From: a virus
Length of the DNA: 64,000 nt
Reading direction: 5' to 3' (one strand)
Virus record (IMG/VR): IMGVR_UViG_3300021594_000641
Coordinates: 62,001 to 126,000 of that record
The position numbers were made by a program, and so were the translations under genes. Positions 57,472 through 64,000 of this stretch are shown one piece after another (within the stretch, counting starts at the first letter, position 1; each line of letters begins with the position of its first letter). Below the pieces are notes generated by a model. That model did no database searches. It saw only the letters and a list, made by a program, of their open reading frames with translations, and was not told where the DNA came from.

Positions 57472-57509
57472 CAAACTGGTTTTACCCGCCAAGATCCAAC
57501 CAGCTTACG

Positions 57510-58040
57510 TTAGCCAATCTCTTCAGGAGAGCCGGCGTCAATTCCAACATTTACAGCTTTACCGGCTTTAACTTCAATATCAATAACGCCAGTAATTGTC
57601 TCAACGCCCTCGCCAAGATCTGCGTCGGCTGAAACATTTACTTGGCAAACGCCAAGCTTGCCAAGAGAACTTACTACAGCGCTTAGGCCGTCCTCAGACA
57701 CTTCAAGCTTTAAATGGTCTTCACAACCAAGACTCCAGACTGGAAGTCCGTCTATAGCGGCAGGATTTCCAGCCTTAGTTACAGGCTTGATTGACAAAGA
57801 AACCTTCTGGCTATCTGTAAGAATCAACATAGCGTTATCCTCCTTAGAAGCGCGAATCCAGTCAGCCACGGGGCCTATAGCTAACTTTAGTTTGTTTTTC
57901 TTGAACCTGACCTTAGCCCCGTATCGCAAATACCACCACCAAGGCCCCAAGTATACTTCTAAAACTTGAATGTTCCTAAGTCTTCCGAGCTTAGTCTCTA
58001 GTTCTTTTTCGCAATGAGCCCAGATATCGAAAGAGTCCAT
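57510..58040 (-). CDS. Ig-like fold protein with extra N-terminal module
   Basis: The 176-residue frame has a ~70-residue N-terminal part rich in Trp/Tyr/Lys (VYLGPWWWYLRYGAKVRFKK). A C-terminal ~106 residues typical of bacterial Ig-like domains follow (LDSQKVSLSIKPV-type strands; GKLGVCQVNVSADADLGEGV; GVIDIEVKAGKAVNVGIDAG). An internal ATG at 57830 has a very strong AAGGAGG ribosome binding site. The Ig-like domain may therefore also, or only, be translated alone. The long start at 58040 also has GGAGATT. It probably lies on the virion surface or is secreted. Confidence 0.6.
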   Translation of the reverse strand: MDSFDIWAHCEKELETKLGRLRNIQVLEVYLGPWWWYLRYGAKVRFKKNKLKLAIGPVADWIRASKEDNAMLILTDSQKVSLSIKPVTKAGNPAAIDGLPVWSLGCEDHLKLEVSEDGLSAVVSSLGKLGVCQVNVSADADLGEGVETITGVIDIEVKAGKAVNVGIDAGSPEEIG

Positions 58041-58086
58041 GGCCTAATCTCCATAGGACATTTTTAATAATACCCTAACGTAACAA

Positions 58087-58575
58087 CTAAGGCAACATTC
58101 CAAATGAGGGGCAAAAGACAGGCTTCTTTGAAATATCTTTTATTCTTTCAGATTGAGCTAAAGAACTTTCTATAAACAAATTAAAGTTAGATATCTTGTA
58201 CAGACCTCCCTTGAACAAAGACACCTGCTCTACCCATATGTTGTCGTCTTTTTCAAAAGGCCTCATTATTAGTTTCTTGGGATCAACAGAAAGTCCGTGT
58301 TCTTCAAGCCAGTCCATAGTAACCTTACGATACTGCTCGTGTCTTCCTGTTATTATCATTGGAATTTGTGAAGTATGCGGTAGGTATAAAGGTTTAGCTG
58401 TTCTTAAAAACTTGATATATTTTTCTTTGTCGTTAGGAATACCTTTAGGGCAATCCTCGCAGATTACGCCATCAAAATCGTATGCCGCCTTTATTCCTTC
58501 GGTAAGCTCTATCTTTTCAACAAAACCTCTGCTGTCATTTATTTTGCTTATCGTTATCCAGTTTTGAGTTTCCAC
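58087..58575 (-). CDS. HAD-superfamily phosphatase
   Basis: The protein has 162 residues from GTG 58575, which has AAGGGG six bases upstream; a farther GTG at 58614 overlaps the previous gene more. HAD motif I is YDFDGVICEDCP. A second-domain segment TSQIPMIITGRHEQYRKVTM matches motif II with its Thr, and a late Lys and acidic segment (NLFIESSLAQSERI) fits motif IV. The subfamily resembles small HAD domains found with phosphoribosyltransferase or sugar-biosynthesis genes. It lies next to glycosyltransferases, so a role in nucleotide or sugar phosphate metabolism is possible. Confidence 0.75.
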   Translation of the reverse strand: METQNWITISKINDSRGFVEKIELTEGIKAAYDFDGVICEDCPKGIPNDKEKYIKFLRTAKPLYLPHTSQIPMIITGRHEQYRKVTMDWLEEHGLSVDPKKLIMRPFEKDDNIWVEQVSLFKGGLYKISNFNLFIESSLAQSERIKDISKKPVFCPSFGMLP

Positions 58576-58792
58576 TTTTAGCCCCTTGTTCTTGACCCCA
58601 AAATAAATGACCACAAACTAAGCCAGCCATGAATGATACCACAGGGTACTCTTTGGACATTGAATAGACTACTGTGCTTATAGTGCCTTCAAATCCAAAT
58701 CTATATACTGCGAAAAAATCGTAAACCAGTAAAAATATTATTGCCATAAGAATGGCCATACGCGTAACTGTCTTGGCGTCAACACTAGGCAT
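58535..58792 (-). CDS. Two-span small membrane protein (holin-like)
   Basis: The 85-residue protein has two hydrophobic segments (MAILMAIIFLLVYDFFAVYR at ~12-31 and VVSFMAGLVCGHLFWGQ at ~51-67) and a charged soluble C-terminus. This topology and 'GHLFW' ending recur in small phage membrane proteins often annotated as holin-like. It is followed by the HAD phosphatase gene with an overlap. Confidence 0.6.
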   Translation of the reverse strand: MPSVDAKTVTRMAILMAIIFLLVYDFFAVYRFGFEGTISTVVYSMSKEYPVVSFMAGLVCGHLFWGQEQGAKSGNSKLDNDKQNK

Positions 58793-58825
58793 GATTCTCT
58801 CCTAGCCTGTTTAAAAATTAAATGC

Positions 58826-59668
58826 CTACTGTTTTCTGTAAAGTTCTTCTGGTGAAATTTTACAATAATCTTTGTAGTTTATATAGTTGTTAGGCATGTG
58901 GTGAACTGTTTGTCCTTTGATATCATCTTTAAGCAACGTTCCTTTAAACATAGGTATAGCGCCAACAGCCGCAGCTTCTCTTTTGTAACCAAAGTAATAA
59001 GGACAAATGTTTAAGTCGAAATAAGCCTGGGCAGAAAACCATTCAAATTCTTCTTGGTCTAGTATCCATAGCCCGGAGTAAAAGTTATTGTCGTTTAGAT
59101 AAAATAATTCGTTATCTAAGTTTACTTCTTTGGGAAGAGGCTGACATTTACTAAACTTAGGTGAAATGTCCGTGCAATAAGCTTTATCTCTGTCATACTC
59201 TATTCTTAAAAACCCTAAGTTGTAACCGTGTCTGCTGCACAAAGAATGGTTTGAGTACCAATACTCCAGGTTATTCTGATTAAACAGAATGTCGTCTTCG
59301 ATATACATCACAGCATCGTAGTTTATGTACGTGGAAGCCATTATAGGCCTGTGCTTCCAAGAGAGCGTATGCCCGTCTTGGCCAGTCATATCATGAAAAA
59401 CTACCAGCGCGGGATAGTGTAGTTTTAATTTTAAATTGTTCGTGTGAACGAATACCTGAGTTTTACAAGACAAAGAGTTCAAACTTTTTATTAACTCGTT
59501 GACGTATTTAAATCTTTTTTCTGAGTGCCAATAAGTTACGTGAACAGCCAAAGTAAAATTACTAAGGTTATTAGGTAACTTGTAGTTAAAACAACGGTTT
59601 AGACAAGGTTTTGGAAAAGCAAATCCGCCGCTATCAAAACCTGTTGCCAAATCAAAAGGAACAGACAT
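58826..59668 (-). CDS. Glycosyltransferase-like protein
   Basis: The 280-residue protein has a GT-A-like layout: TLAVHVTYWHSEKRF at the start and VFVHTNNLKLKLHYPALVVF in the middle. A YINYDAVMYIEDDILFNQNN segment supplies an EDD metal/nucleotide-binding motif near residue 123. The C-terminal half is Tyr/Asn-rich (YFDLNICPYYFGYKREAAAV), ending in a VHHMPNNYINY stretch. No family name is certain. It probably modifies phage DNA, phage proteins or host surface sugars. Confidence 0.65.
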   Translation of the reverse strand: MSVPFDLATGFDSGGFAFPKPCLNRCFNYKLPNNLSNFTLAVHVTYWHSEKRFKYVNELIKSLNSLSCKTQVFVHTNNLKLKLHYPALVVFHDMTGQDGHTLSWKHRPIMASTYINYDAVMYIEDDILFNQNNLEYWYSNHSLCSRHGYNLGFLRIEYDRDKAYCTDISPKFSKCQPLPKEVNLDNELFYLNDNNFYSGLWILDQEEFEWFSAQAYFDLNICPYYFGYKREAAAVGAIPMFKGTLLKDDIKGQTVHHMPNNYINYKDYCKISPEELYRKQ

Positions 59669-59678
59669 ATCAAGCCTT

Positions 59679-60410
59679 TCAAAAAGATTTTACTGAGCTC
59701 ATGTAGTCGTAGCTCCATCTGGGTTTTAGAACAATTTCGCCTGAAGGAATTATTTTTCTAGTGCGTTGACTTTCGACTATGGACTCAACAGCTAAGCTTA
59801 CATCAGTTTTTTGCGGACCCCAGCCAGAACCGTGATAAGAATTAACAGTTGACCACCTGTATATGTAAAACCTATCTTCTACAGGAACTTTGACAGAGTA
59901 ATGCCCTCCTACGGCTTCTCTAAATTTTTCCATTATCTTTACATCAACGTCGCATTGATCCTTTTCTGGATAACCGCCTATAGCATCAAACAAAGTTTTA
60001 GTGAAAGCGTGGGTGGCGTGGAAAACGTTTGAAGCTGGTTTTATGTTATTTACCGCGTTCTCAAAAAATCCGTCTCCAGTATGGAATATGCCGTTTTTCA
60101 TGTTAGCTAAGGTGTAAGAGATTCTATTAGGCAAATAAATGTCGTCGTCTTCCCAGCAAAACAAAACGTCTCCTGAACACATCTTTACTGTAGCGTTGAA
60201 CTTAGCTCCTAACGGTTTTATTCTATAAGGCGTGTTGTATACCTTTATATCAGGATGATCAAAACGTATAGTTTGATTTTCGTAGTCATTTAAAATGACT
60301 AACTCTTTTGGTCCCTTGTAGTCTTGCTTTAAAAAAGACTCTACGGCTTCTTCCAAACAGTGAACTCTGCCGTAAGTAGGGCAATAACAGCTAACTAAAT
60401 TAGGGGTCAT
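59679..60410 (-). CDS. GT2 family glycosyltransferase
   Basis: The protein has 243 residues from ATG 60410; a longer frame to 60452 runs into the upstream gene. The N-terminus LVSCYCPTYGRVHCLEEAVE and the FLKQDYKGPKELVILNDYEN segment, followed by FCWEDDDIYLPNRI, are typical GT2 (EDDD metal motif). It is a near-duplicate of the middle domain of the 60425-62929 protein (LVSCYCPTYGRV versus MVSCWCAAYGRV; KGPKELVILNDYE in both). It was probably produced by duplication. Confidence 0.85.
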   Translation of the reverse strand: MTPNLVSCYCPTYGRVHCLEEAVESFLKQDYKGPKELVILNDYENQTIRFDHPDIKVYNTPYRIKPLGAKFNATVKMCSGDVLFCWEDDDIYLPNRISYTLANMKNGIFHTGDGFFENAVNNIKPASNVFHATHAFTKTLFDAIGGYPEKDQCDVDVKIMEKFREAVGGHYSVKVPVEDRFYIYRWSTVNSYHGSGWGPQKTDVSLAVESIVESQRTRKIIPSGEIVLKPRWSYDYMSSVKSF

Positions 60411-60424
60411 GTGTATCTTTCTTT

Positions 60425-62929
60425 TTAAGCTTCTAGCTTGTAAATCCAGCAAAGCTCTCCAGCAGACACTGCTTTAGGTAAACTATCTACTACAGCTCTT
60501 TGTACTTCAGGCCAGTTCCAGTCGTGACCTGCCAAGACTCCTCCAGGTTTAACCTTAGGCAGCCACGCGGCTATGTCTGCTTTGACATCTTCGTATTCAT
60601 GAGAAGCGTCTATAAAAATAAAGTCCACACTGTTATCTTCAAACATATTAGCCGCTTCTACAGATTTCATTCTAATAGGCTTAACTACCTCACGACCCTT
60701 GTTTACAGGAGCCATGTTAGACAAGAACAACTCGTATAGCTTGTTTTCTTTTACGTACTGATCATTTATATGCGCAGCTTCGTTAGAGCCTAACCAAGTG
60801 TCTACAGCATACACTTGTATATTTTTATTTGAGTTTACTACCTCTACGCCAAGATAAGCCGTAGACTTTCCTTTCCAACTACCTACTTCTACTATCTTAC
60901 CTCCTTCAGGACAGTCTCTTACAAAACCTGAGTACAGTCCAGGATAGCTAAACCAGTTCTCTCCAAACTGAGGCTCTCCATAGATGTGATTCATTTTAGG
61001 CTTGGTGTGATCTTGCATAATTTTAACGTAATCCTTTTTCCATTTAGGTTTAAGTACAATCTTACCTAGAGGAATCTTACCCTCTTTAACATTACTTTCA
61101 AGTTTTTTAGCTGCCAGCTGGCTTACATTCTCAGTCATTATGTCGCAGGCAGACGTGTTGTAAAACCCAGTGCTGCCGAACCTATAGACTATAAACATGT
61201 CTTCAGGCCTTACCTCCTGGTCGTAATGCCCTCCTAGCTTCTCGGCAACTTTTCGCATGAAGAGCTGGTCTACTCCTACCCAGTCTGATTCTGTAAATCC
61301 TCCTACTGAATCAAACAGTTCTCTTGTGTAGGCGTGAGTTGGATGAGCTATAGGCCACTGATTGGCCATGTCTACCTTAGGTACTTCAAAAACTCCTTCC
61401 GAGCTTTCAGTCAAAATGTTTCTAGTGTGGAAAACTCCATTCTTCATTTTCTTTACGCAATAAGAAATTCTGTGAGGTAGAAAAATATCGTCATCGTCCC
61501 AACAAAACAAAATATCTCCCTTGCAATACTTTATTGTTTCATTGAATTTTTTACCCAAAGGAACTATATGCTCTTTTACGTTTATTATTCTTACCTCAGG
61601 ATGATCAAAATATAGCTCTTGTCCCTCGTAATCGTTTAGGATCACTAACTCTTTAGGTCCTTTGTAGTCTTGCCTTAAAAACGATTCTATAGCTTCTTCA
61701 AGACAGCTGACTCTACCGTAAGCCGCGCACCAGCAACTCACCATAGGCAAGTCTGTTGTTTTAAAAGCGTCTTCTTTAGGAAAAGTAGAATCTATTAGTT
61801 TTCCATACCTGTTGTAAGGAGTCTCGCTTAGAGAGTAAAACCCGTCGCCCCAAAGTTCTAGCATCTGGTCAAAATAAGCTTCGTACTGCCACCTGACTCT
61901 GTCTATGGAAAAATTGTCTAACGCGTACTGGTGTATTTTAAATGGATCAAGCCTGTGTACATTTTTAGCCGCTTGAACGTATTCTCCTATGGTCCTACAC
62001 CTGTATCCTGTAACGCCGTGGATAACGGTTTCAGTAAAAACTCCCCAATCTGTGGTTATGACTGGTGTTCCGCACATAGCTGCTTCCGCGTGAACACCTC
62101 CAAAAGGCTCTATGTACTGAGTTGGCACAAACAGAGCTTTTGCTTTTCGCATAAGCTCATTTCTTTCTTTGACGCCTACAACTCCTACATACTCTCCGTA
62201 GTTCATTGGAGGACCTTCAGCGCCAGCTATTAAAAGCCTGGCACCGAGATGCTTGCAAACATCTGCTGGAATTTGTATTCCTTTTCTGGGAGTGAGCCTA
62301 CCTATATAAAGGTAGTAGTCGTCCTTCTCGGCGCTGAAATCAAAATCGGCTGGGTCGTATAGACTACCTATTGCGCAATCAAAATATTTACCGTCAACGT
62401 CTGACGCGTCTCCTCTTCCTCCCTGAGCTCCGTAGAGAGTGTGCATCCAAGCGTAAGAATCAAAAATTCTAAATGTGGCAAAAGTCCCGCTGTATCCAAT
62501 ACCATATTCAACAGTCAAAAGGCTTGGAAAAAAATCAGCTATCTCTTTTTGAGAAGAGCCGCCGATTATGCAAATAAAGTCTTTTTTGGACTGCCTTTTC
62601 TTTATTCCTTCTATGACTCTTTTGTTGAACAGGCTAAAGGCGGGTTTACAGCCAGGCCAAAACACGTAAGGAGTCAGAGGAACCAACTTCTCTACGCCAA
62701 GAGTTTTCTTCTGTTCCTCCTCTGTCATTACAGGAATATGCTCTGTACATTCAGCTGTGTTGTTTTCTGGTGAGTAAAGGTAAACCGTGTGTCCTAGCGA
62801 CATCATGGCTTTGCAAAAATTTATTATTCTTGCGTTAAAAGCGCAATAAACAAAATTTTTATTTGTTTGAGCGTGAGGTAAGCCAACAACGTGAAATACT
62901 TTTTTAGGACCAAACCTTTGAGGATACAC
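60425..62929 (-). CDS. Three-domain GT4-GT2-methyltransferase fusion
   Basis: The 834-residue protein has a GT4-type domain (~1-375) with LYIGRLTPRKGIQIPADVCK and EPFGGVHAEAAMCGTPVI. A GT2 domain (~395-660) has MVSCWCAAYGRVSCLEEAIE, VILNDYEG and FCWDDDDIFLPHRI. A class I SAM-dependent methyltransferase domain (~665-834) has IVEVGSWKGKSTAYLGVEV, an acidic VDFIFIDASHEYEDVKADI and a GGVLAGHDWNW motif. It could build and methylate a sugar chain on DNA, a virion protein or the host surface. The GT2 domain is duplicated in the next gene. Confidence 0.85.
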   Translation of the reverse strand: MYPQRFGPKKVFHVVGLPHAQTNKNFVYCAFNARIINFCKAMMSLGHTVYLYSPENNTAECTEHIPVMTEEEQKKTLGVEKLVPLTPYVFWPGCKPAFSLFNKRVIEGIKKRQSKKDFICIIGGSSQKEIADFFPSLLTVEYGIGYSGTFATFRIFDSYAWMHTLYGAQGGRGDASDVDGKYFDCAIGSLYDPADFDFSAEKDDYYLYIGRLTPRKGIQIPADVCKHLGARLLIAGAEGPPMNYGEYVGVVGVKERNELMRKAKALFVPTQYIEPFGGVHAEAAMCGTPVITTDWGVFTETVIHGVTGYRCRTIGEYVQAAKNVHRLDPFKIHQYALDNFSIDRVRWQYEAYFDQMLELWGDGFYSLSETPYNRYGKLIDSTFPKEDAFKTTDLPMVSCWCAAYGRVSCLEEAIESFLRQDYKGPKELVILNDYEGQELYFDHPEVRIINVKEHIVPLGKKFNETIKYCKGDILFCWDDDDIFLPHRISYCVKKMKNGVFHTRNILTESSEGVFEVPKVDMANQWPIAHPTHAYTRELFDSVGGFTESDWVGVDQLFMRKVAEKLGGHYDQEVRPEDMFIVYRFGSTGFYNTSACDIMTENVSQLAAKKLESNVKEGKIPLGKIVLKPKWKKDYVKIMQDHTKPKMNHIYGEPQFGENWFSYPGLYSGFVRDCPEGGKIVEVGSWKGKSTAYLGVEVVNSNKNIQVYAVDTWLGSNEAAHINDQYVKENKLYELFLSNMAPVNKGREVVKPIRMKSVEAANMFEDNSVDFIFIDASHEYEDVKADIAAWLPKVKPGGVLAGHDWNWPEVQRAVVDSLPKAVSAGELCWIYKLEA

Positions 62930-62932
62930 GAG

Positions 62933-63070
62933 TCACTTCCCTTCAGTCTTGTCGGTAAGAAATCCCACGATTAACGTAACGCCTACAAGCACAAAAGATA
63001 CGAGAAAGAAATACATGAAAAACTCTGAGTACAACATAAACCTCAAAAAGCTATTCAGTAAATCAATCAT
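62933..63070 (-). CDS. Single-span membrane peptide, 45 aa
   Basis: The frame from ATG 63070 to TGA 62933 encodes MIDLLNSFLRFMLYSEFFMY, then a long hydrophobic segment and a KTEGK end. One transmembrane helix of ~22 residues is predicted. It lies between an HNH gene and the glycosyltransferase fusion. The ribosome binding site is weak. Function unknown. Confidence 0.55.
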   Translation of the reverse strand: MIDLLNSFLRFMLYSEFFMYFFLVSFVLVGVTLIVGFLTDKTEGK

Positions 63071-63105
63071 TTGGCTTTGTTTATAGGGTAAACGGAACAA
63101 AAAAG

Positions 63106-63210
63106 CTATTCATCGCACTTTGGCTTTTCGTAGGCAAAGTATACAGCTGCAAAACCAAAAGCGCAAAATAGCATAACCAAGATTGTAGCTATGCCTTCTA
63201 TGCTAGTCAT
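63106..63210 (-). CDS. Single-span membrane peptide, 34 aa
   Basis: The frame from ATG 63210 to TAG 63106 encodes MTSIEGIATILVMLFCAFGF and a short YFAYEKPKCDE tail. It overlaps the end of the HNH gene by 8 bases, suggesting coupled translation. A second tiny membrane peptide (45 residues) follows directly. Function unknown. Confidence 0.55.
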   Translation of the reverse strand: MTSIEGIATILVMLFCAFGFAAVYFAYEKPKCDE

Positions 63211-63967
63211 GTTCTTTGTGCCTTTCTGGTCTGGGTCTTCTGTTGCCTTCACTTATGTTTTTAAACGCCTCAAGAGGCCTAGTGTTAGTGTAGTGAAAAG
63301 CTACCTTTTGCTTTTCAGGGTCTGTTAAATCAAAATGGCTCAAAGGAACTATATGGTCTATGTTCCAGCGTCTAACGCCGTCAGGCCTATGGCTTCCATG
63401 ATTGTCCCAGGTCATCCAGGACTCAAATAGATTTTCTAAATAAAGCTTGTACTCTTGTACAGAGCAACCTAAAAGAGTTGCTGTTTTTGTTGTTTTAGAG
63501 ACGCTCTGTTTTTTAAGAGCTACACGCATCAAAGCAGAAACAACTTGCTTTATTTTTAAGTGAGGGTCTGATCTTCTTCTGTCAGCCTCTTTTTTACGTG
63601 ATTCTTTATACTTTTTTGGATTATTGTTAACCCAGTCTTTCTTACTTTGAGCATTTTTTTCTTTGTTGTTTTCAATCCATTTCCGCCTATAGGCTCGCAT
63701 TTTATCTGGATTTGCTTTTTGCCAATCAGAGTTTTGTTTTAATATTTTTTGTTTGTTTTTAATATAGTTAGCTCTACCCCTTTCTTTATTTTTAAGCCTG
63801 CATTCTTCTAAATTTTCTTGATAATAGCGTTTAGCGTTTAAACGCCAAACCTCTTTAAGTTTTTCCGCGTGTTTCTCTCTGTACTTTTTACTGTATTCTT
63901 TAAATTTTTCCTTATTAGCTTCTCTGTATTTTCTATTGTACTCTCTTTGTTTTTCTTTATCAGTCAT
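63203..63967 (-). CDS. HNH endonuclease with long basic N-terminus
   Basis: The protein has 254 residues from ATG 63967 behind AGAGG; a further ATG at 64000 is at the window edge and unsupported. The first ~140 residues are a basic, repetitive coiled region (RKYREANKEKFKEYSKKYRE; WRLNAKRYYQENLEECRLK). The C-terminal part holds MTWDNHGSHRPDGVRRWNI, DHIVPLSHFDL and HYTNTRPLEAF, an HNH-type metal finger. Such genes are often free-standing homing endonucleases. It may have been inserted next to the glycosyltransferases. Confidence 0.75.
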   Translation of the reverse strand: MTDKEKQREYNRKYREANKEKFKEYSKKYREKHAEKLKEVWRLNAKRYYQENLEECRLKNKERGRANYIKNKQKILKQNSDWQKANPDKMRAYRRKWIENNKEKNAQSKKDWVNNNPKKYKESRKKEADRRRSDPHLKIKQVVSALMRVALKKQSVSKTTKTATLLGCSVQEYKLYLENLFESWMTWDNHGSHRPDGVRRWNIDHIVPLSHFDLTDPEKQKVAFHYTNTRPLEAFKNISEGNRRPRPERHKEHD

Positions 63968-64000
63968 GTACTTTGTGCCTCTTTCCAGAATCATCATCAA

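Noticed and set aside
57421-57492. 24-codon N-terminal extension of the small membrane protein at 57220-57420
   Set aside because: It overlaps the terminator stem at 57436-57471; the ATG at 57420 has AGGAGC upstream.
9230-58080. Second promoter class based on GTTACG-x-TA near 9240, 26475 and 58070
   Set aside because: The three sites share GTTACG, but the distance to the following TAGTAT/TATTAT differs (1 to 5 bases), so no consistent promoter could be supported.
1-64000. CRISPR array, insertion sequence, integrase or attachment site
   Set aside because: No regularly spaced direct repeats, transposase or recombinase motifs, or terminal inverted repeats were recognised; the only mobile elements seen are the intein and the possible HNH homing gene.

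Overview
The window is a stretch of a large tailed bacteriophage genome with a contractile tail (myovirus morphology). No bacterial housekeeping genes, rRNA, tRNA, integrase or CRISPR array were seen. Recognisable phage hallmarks are a tail sheath next to a tube-like protein, a baseplate spike-like protein, an HK97-like major capsid protein, a scaffold-like protein, a probable capsid maturation protease, PhoH, an adenosylcobalamin-dependent ribonucleotide reductase (NrdJ) carrying an intein, and phage-encoded RNA polymerase beta and beta-prime homologues. The host cannot be fixed from sequence. A secreted Ig-like/proline-rich protein and a papain-like peptidase resemble types I associate with Planctomycetes and their phages, but that is only a weak hint.

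Layout. Positions 1-44085 are one long, tightly packed, leftward (minus-strand) late module with many 1-4 bp stop/start overlaps. Read in transcription order (right to left) it holds: a block of glycine-rich, probably membrane-associated or virion-internal proteins (44085-39200); an RNA polymerase subunit in which all of beta is fused to the N-terminal half of beta-prime (39196-34760); a run of small paralogous and low-complexity proteins (34714-30907); the C-terminal half of beta-prime (30907-29003); more glycine-rich proteins and an SF2/SNF2-like helicase (29006-23477); large unidentified virion-like proteins (23410-16268); capsid assembly (protease, scaffold, decoration, major capsid protein; 16258-10592); two small membrane proteins (10435-9311); then neck, tail terminator-like, sheath, tube and baseplate genes down to position 1. 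nrdJ (44228-47611) is the only rightward gene.

From 47.6 to 51 kb lie short, mostly GC-richer cassettes of small genes. They repeatedly show the same boundary: hairpin terminator, T-tract, an AGCTATCAG box, then a promoter of the form TTAAKT-N16/17-CATAAT. From 51 to 64 kb the leftward genes are accessory or metabolic: PhoH, a C39-like peptidase, a papain-like peptidase, a secreted Ig/proline-rich protein, a HAD phosphatase, small membrane proteins, three glycosyltransferase genes (one a GT4-GT2-methyltransferase fusion) and an HNH endonuclease.

How it fits together. The two RNA polymerase genes lie inside the structural operon among proteins that share short amphipathic N-termini and recurrent K-x-A motifs. 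This suggests, by inference, a polymerase made late, packaged with internal proteins (possibly including the helicase) and delivered on infection, as known for phiKZ-like phages. The beta/beta-prime breakpoint and fusion arrangement here differ from what I know of phiKZ-like enzymes and are the most interesting feature of the window.
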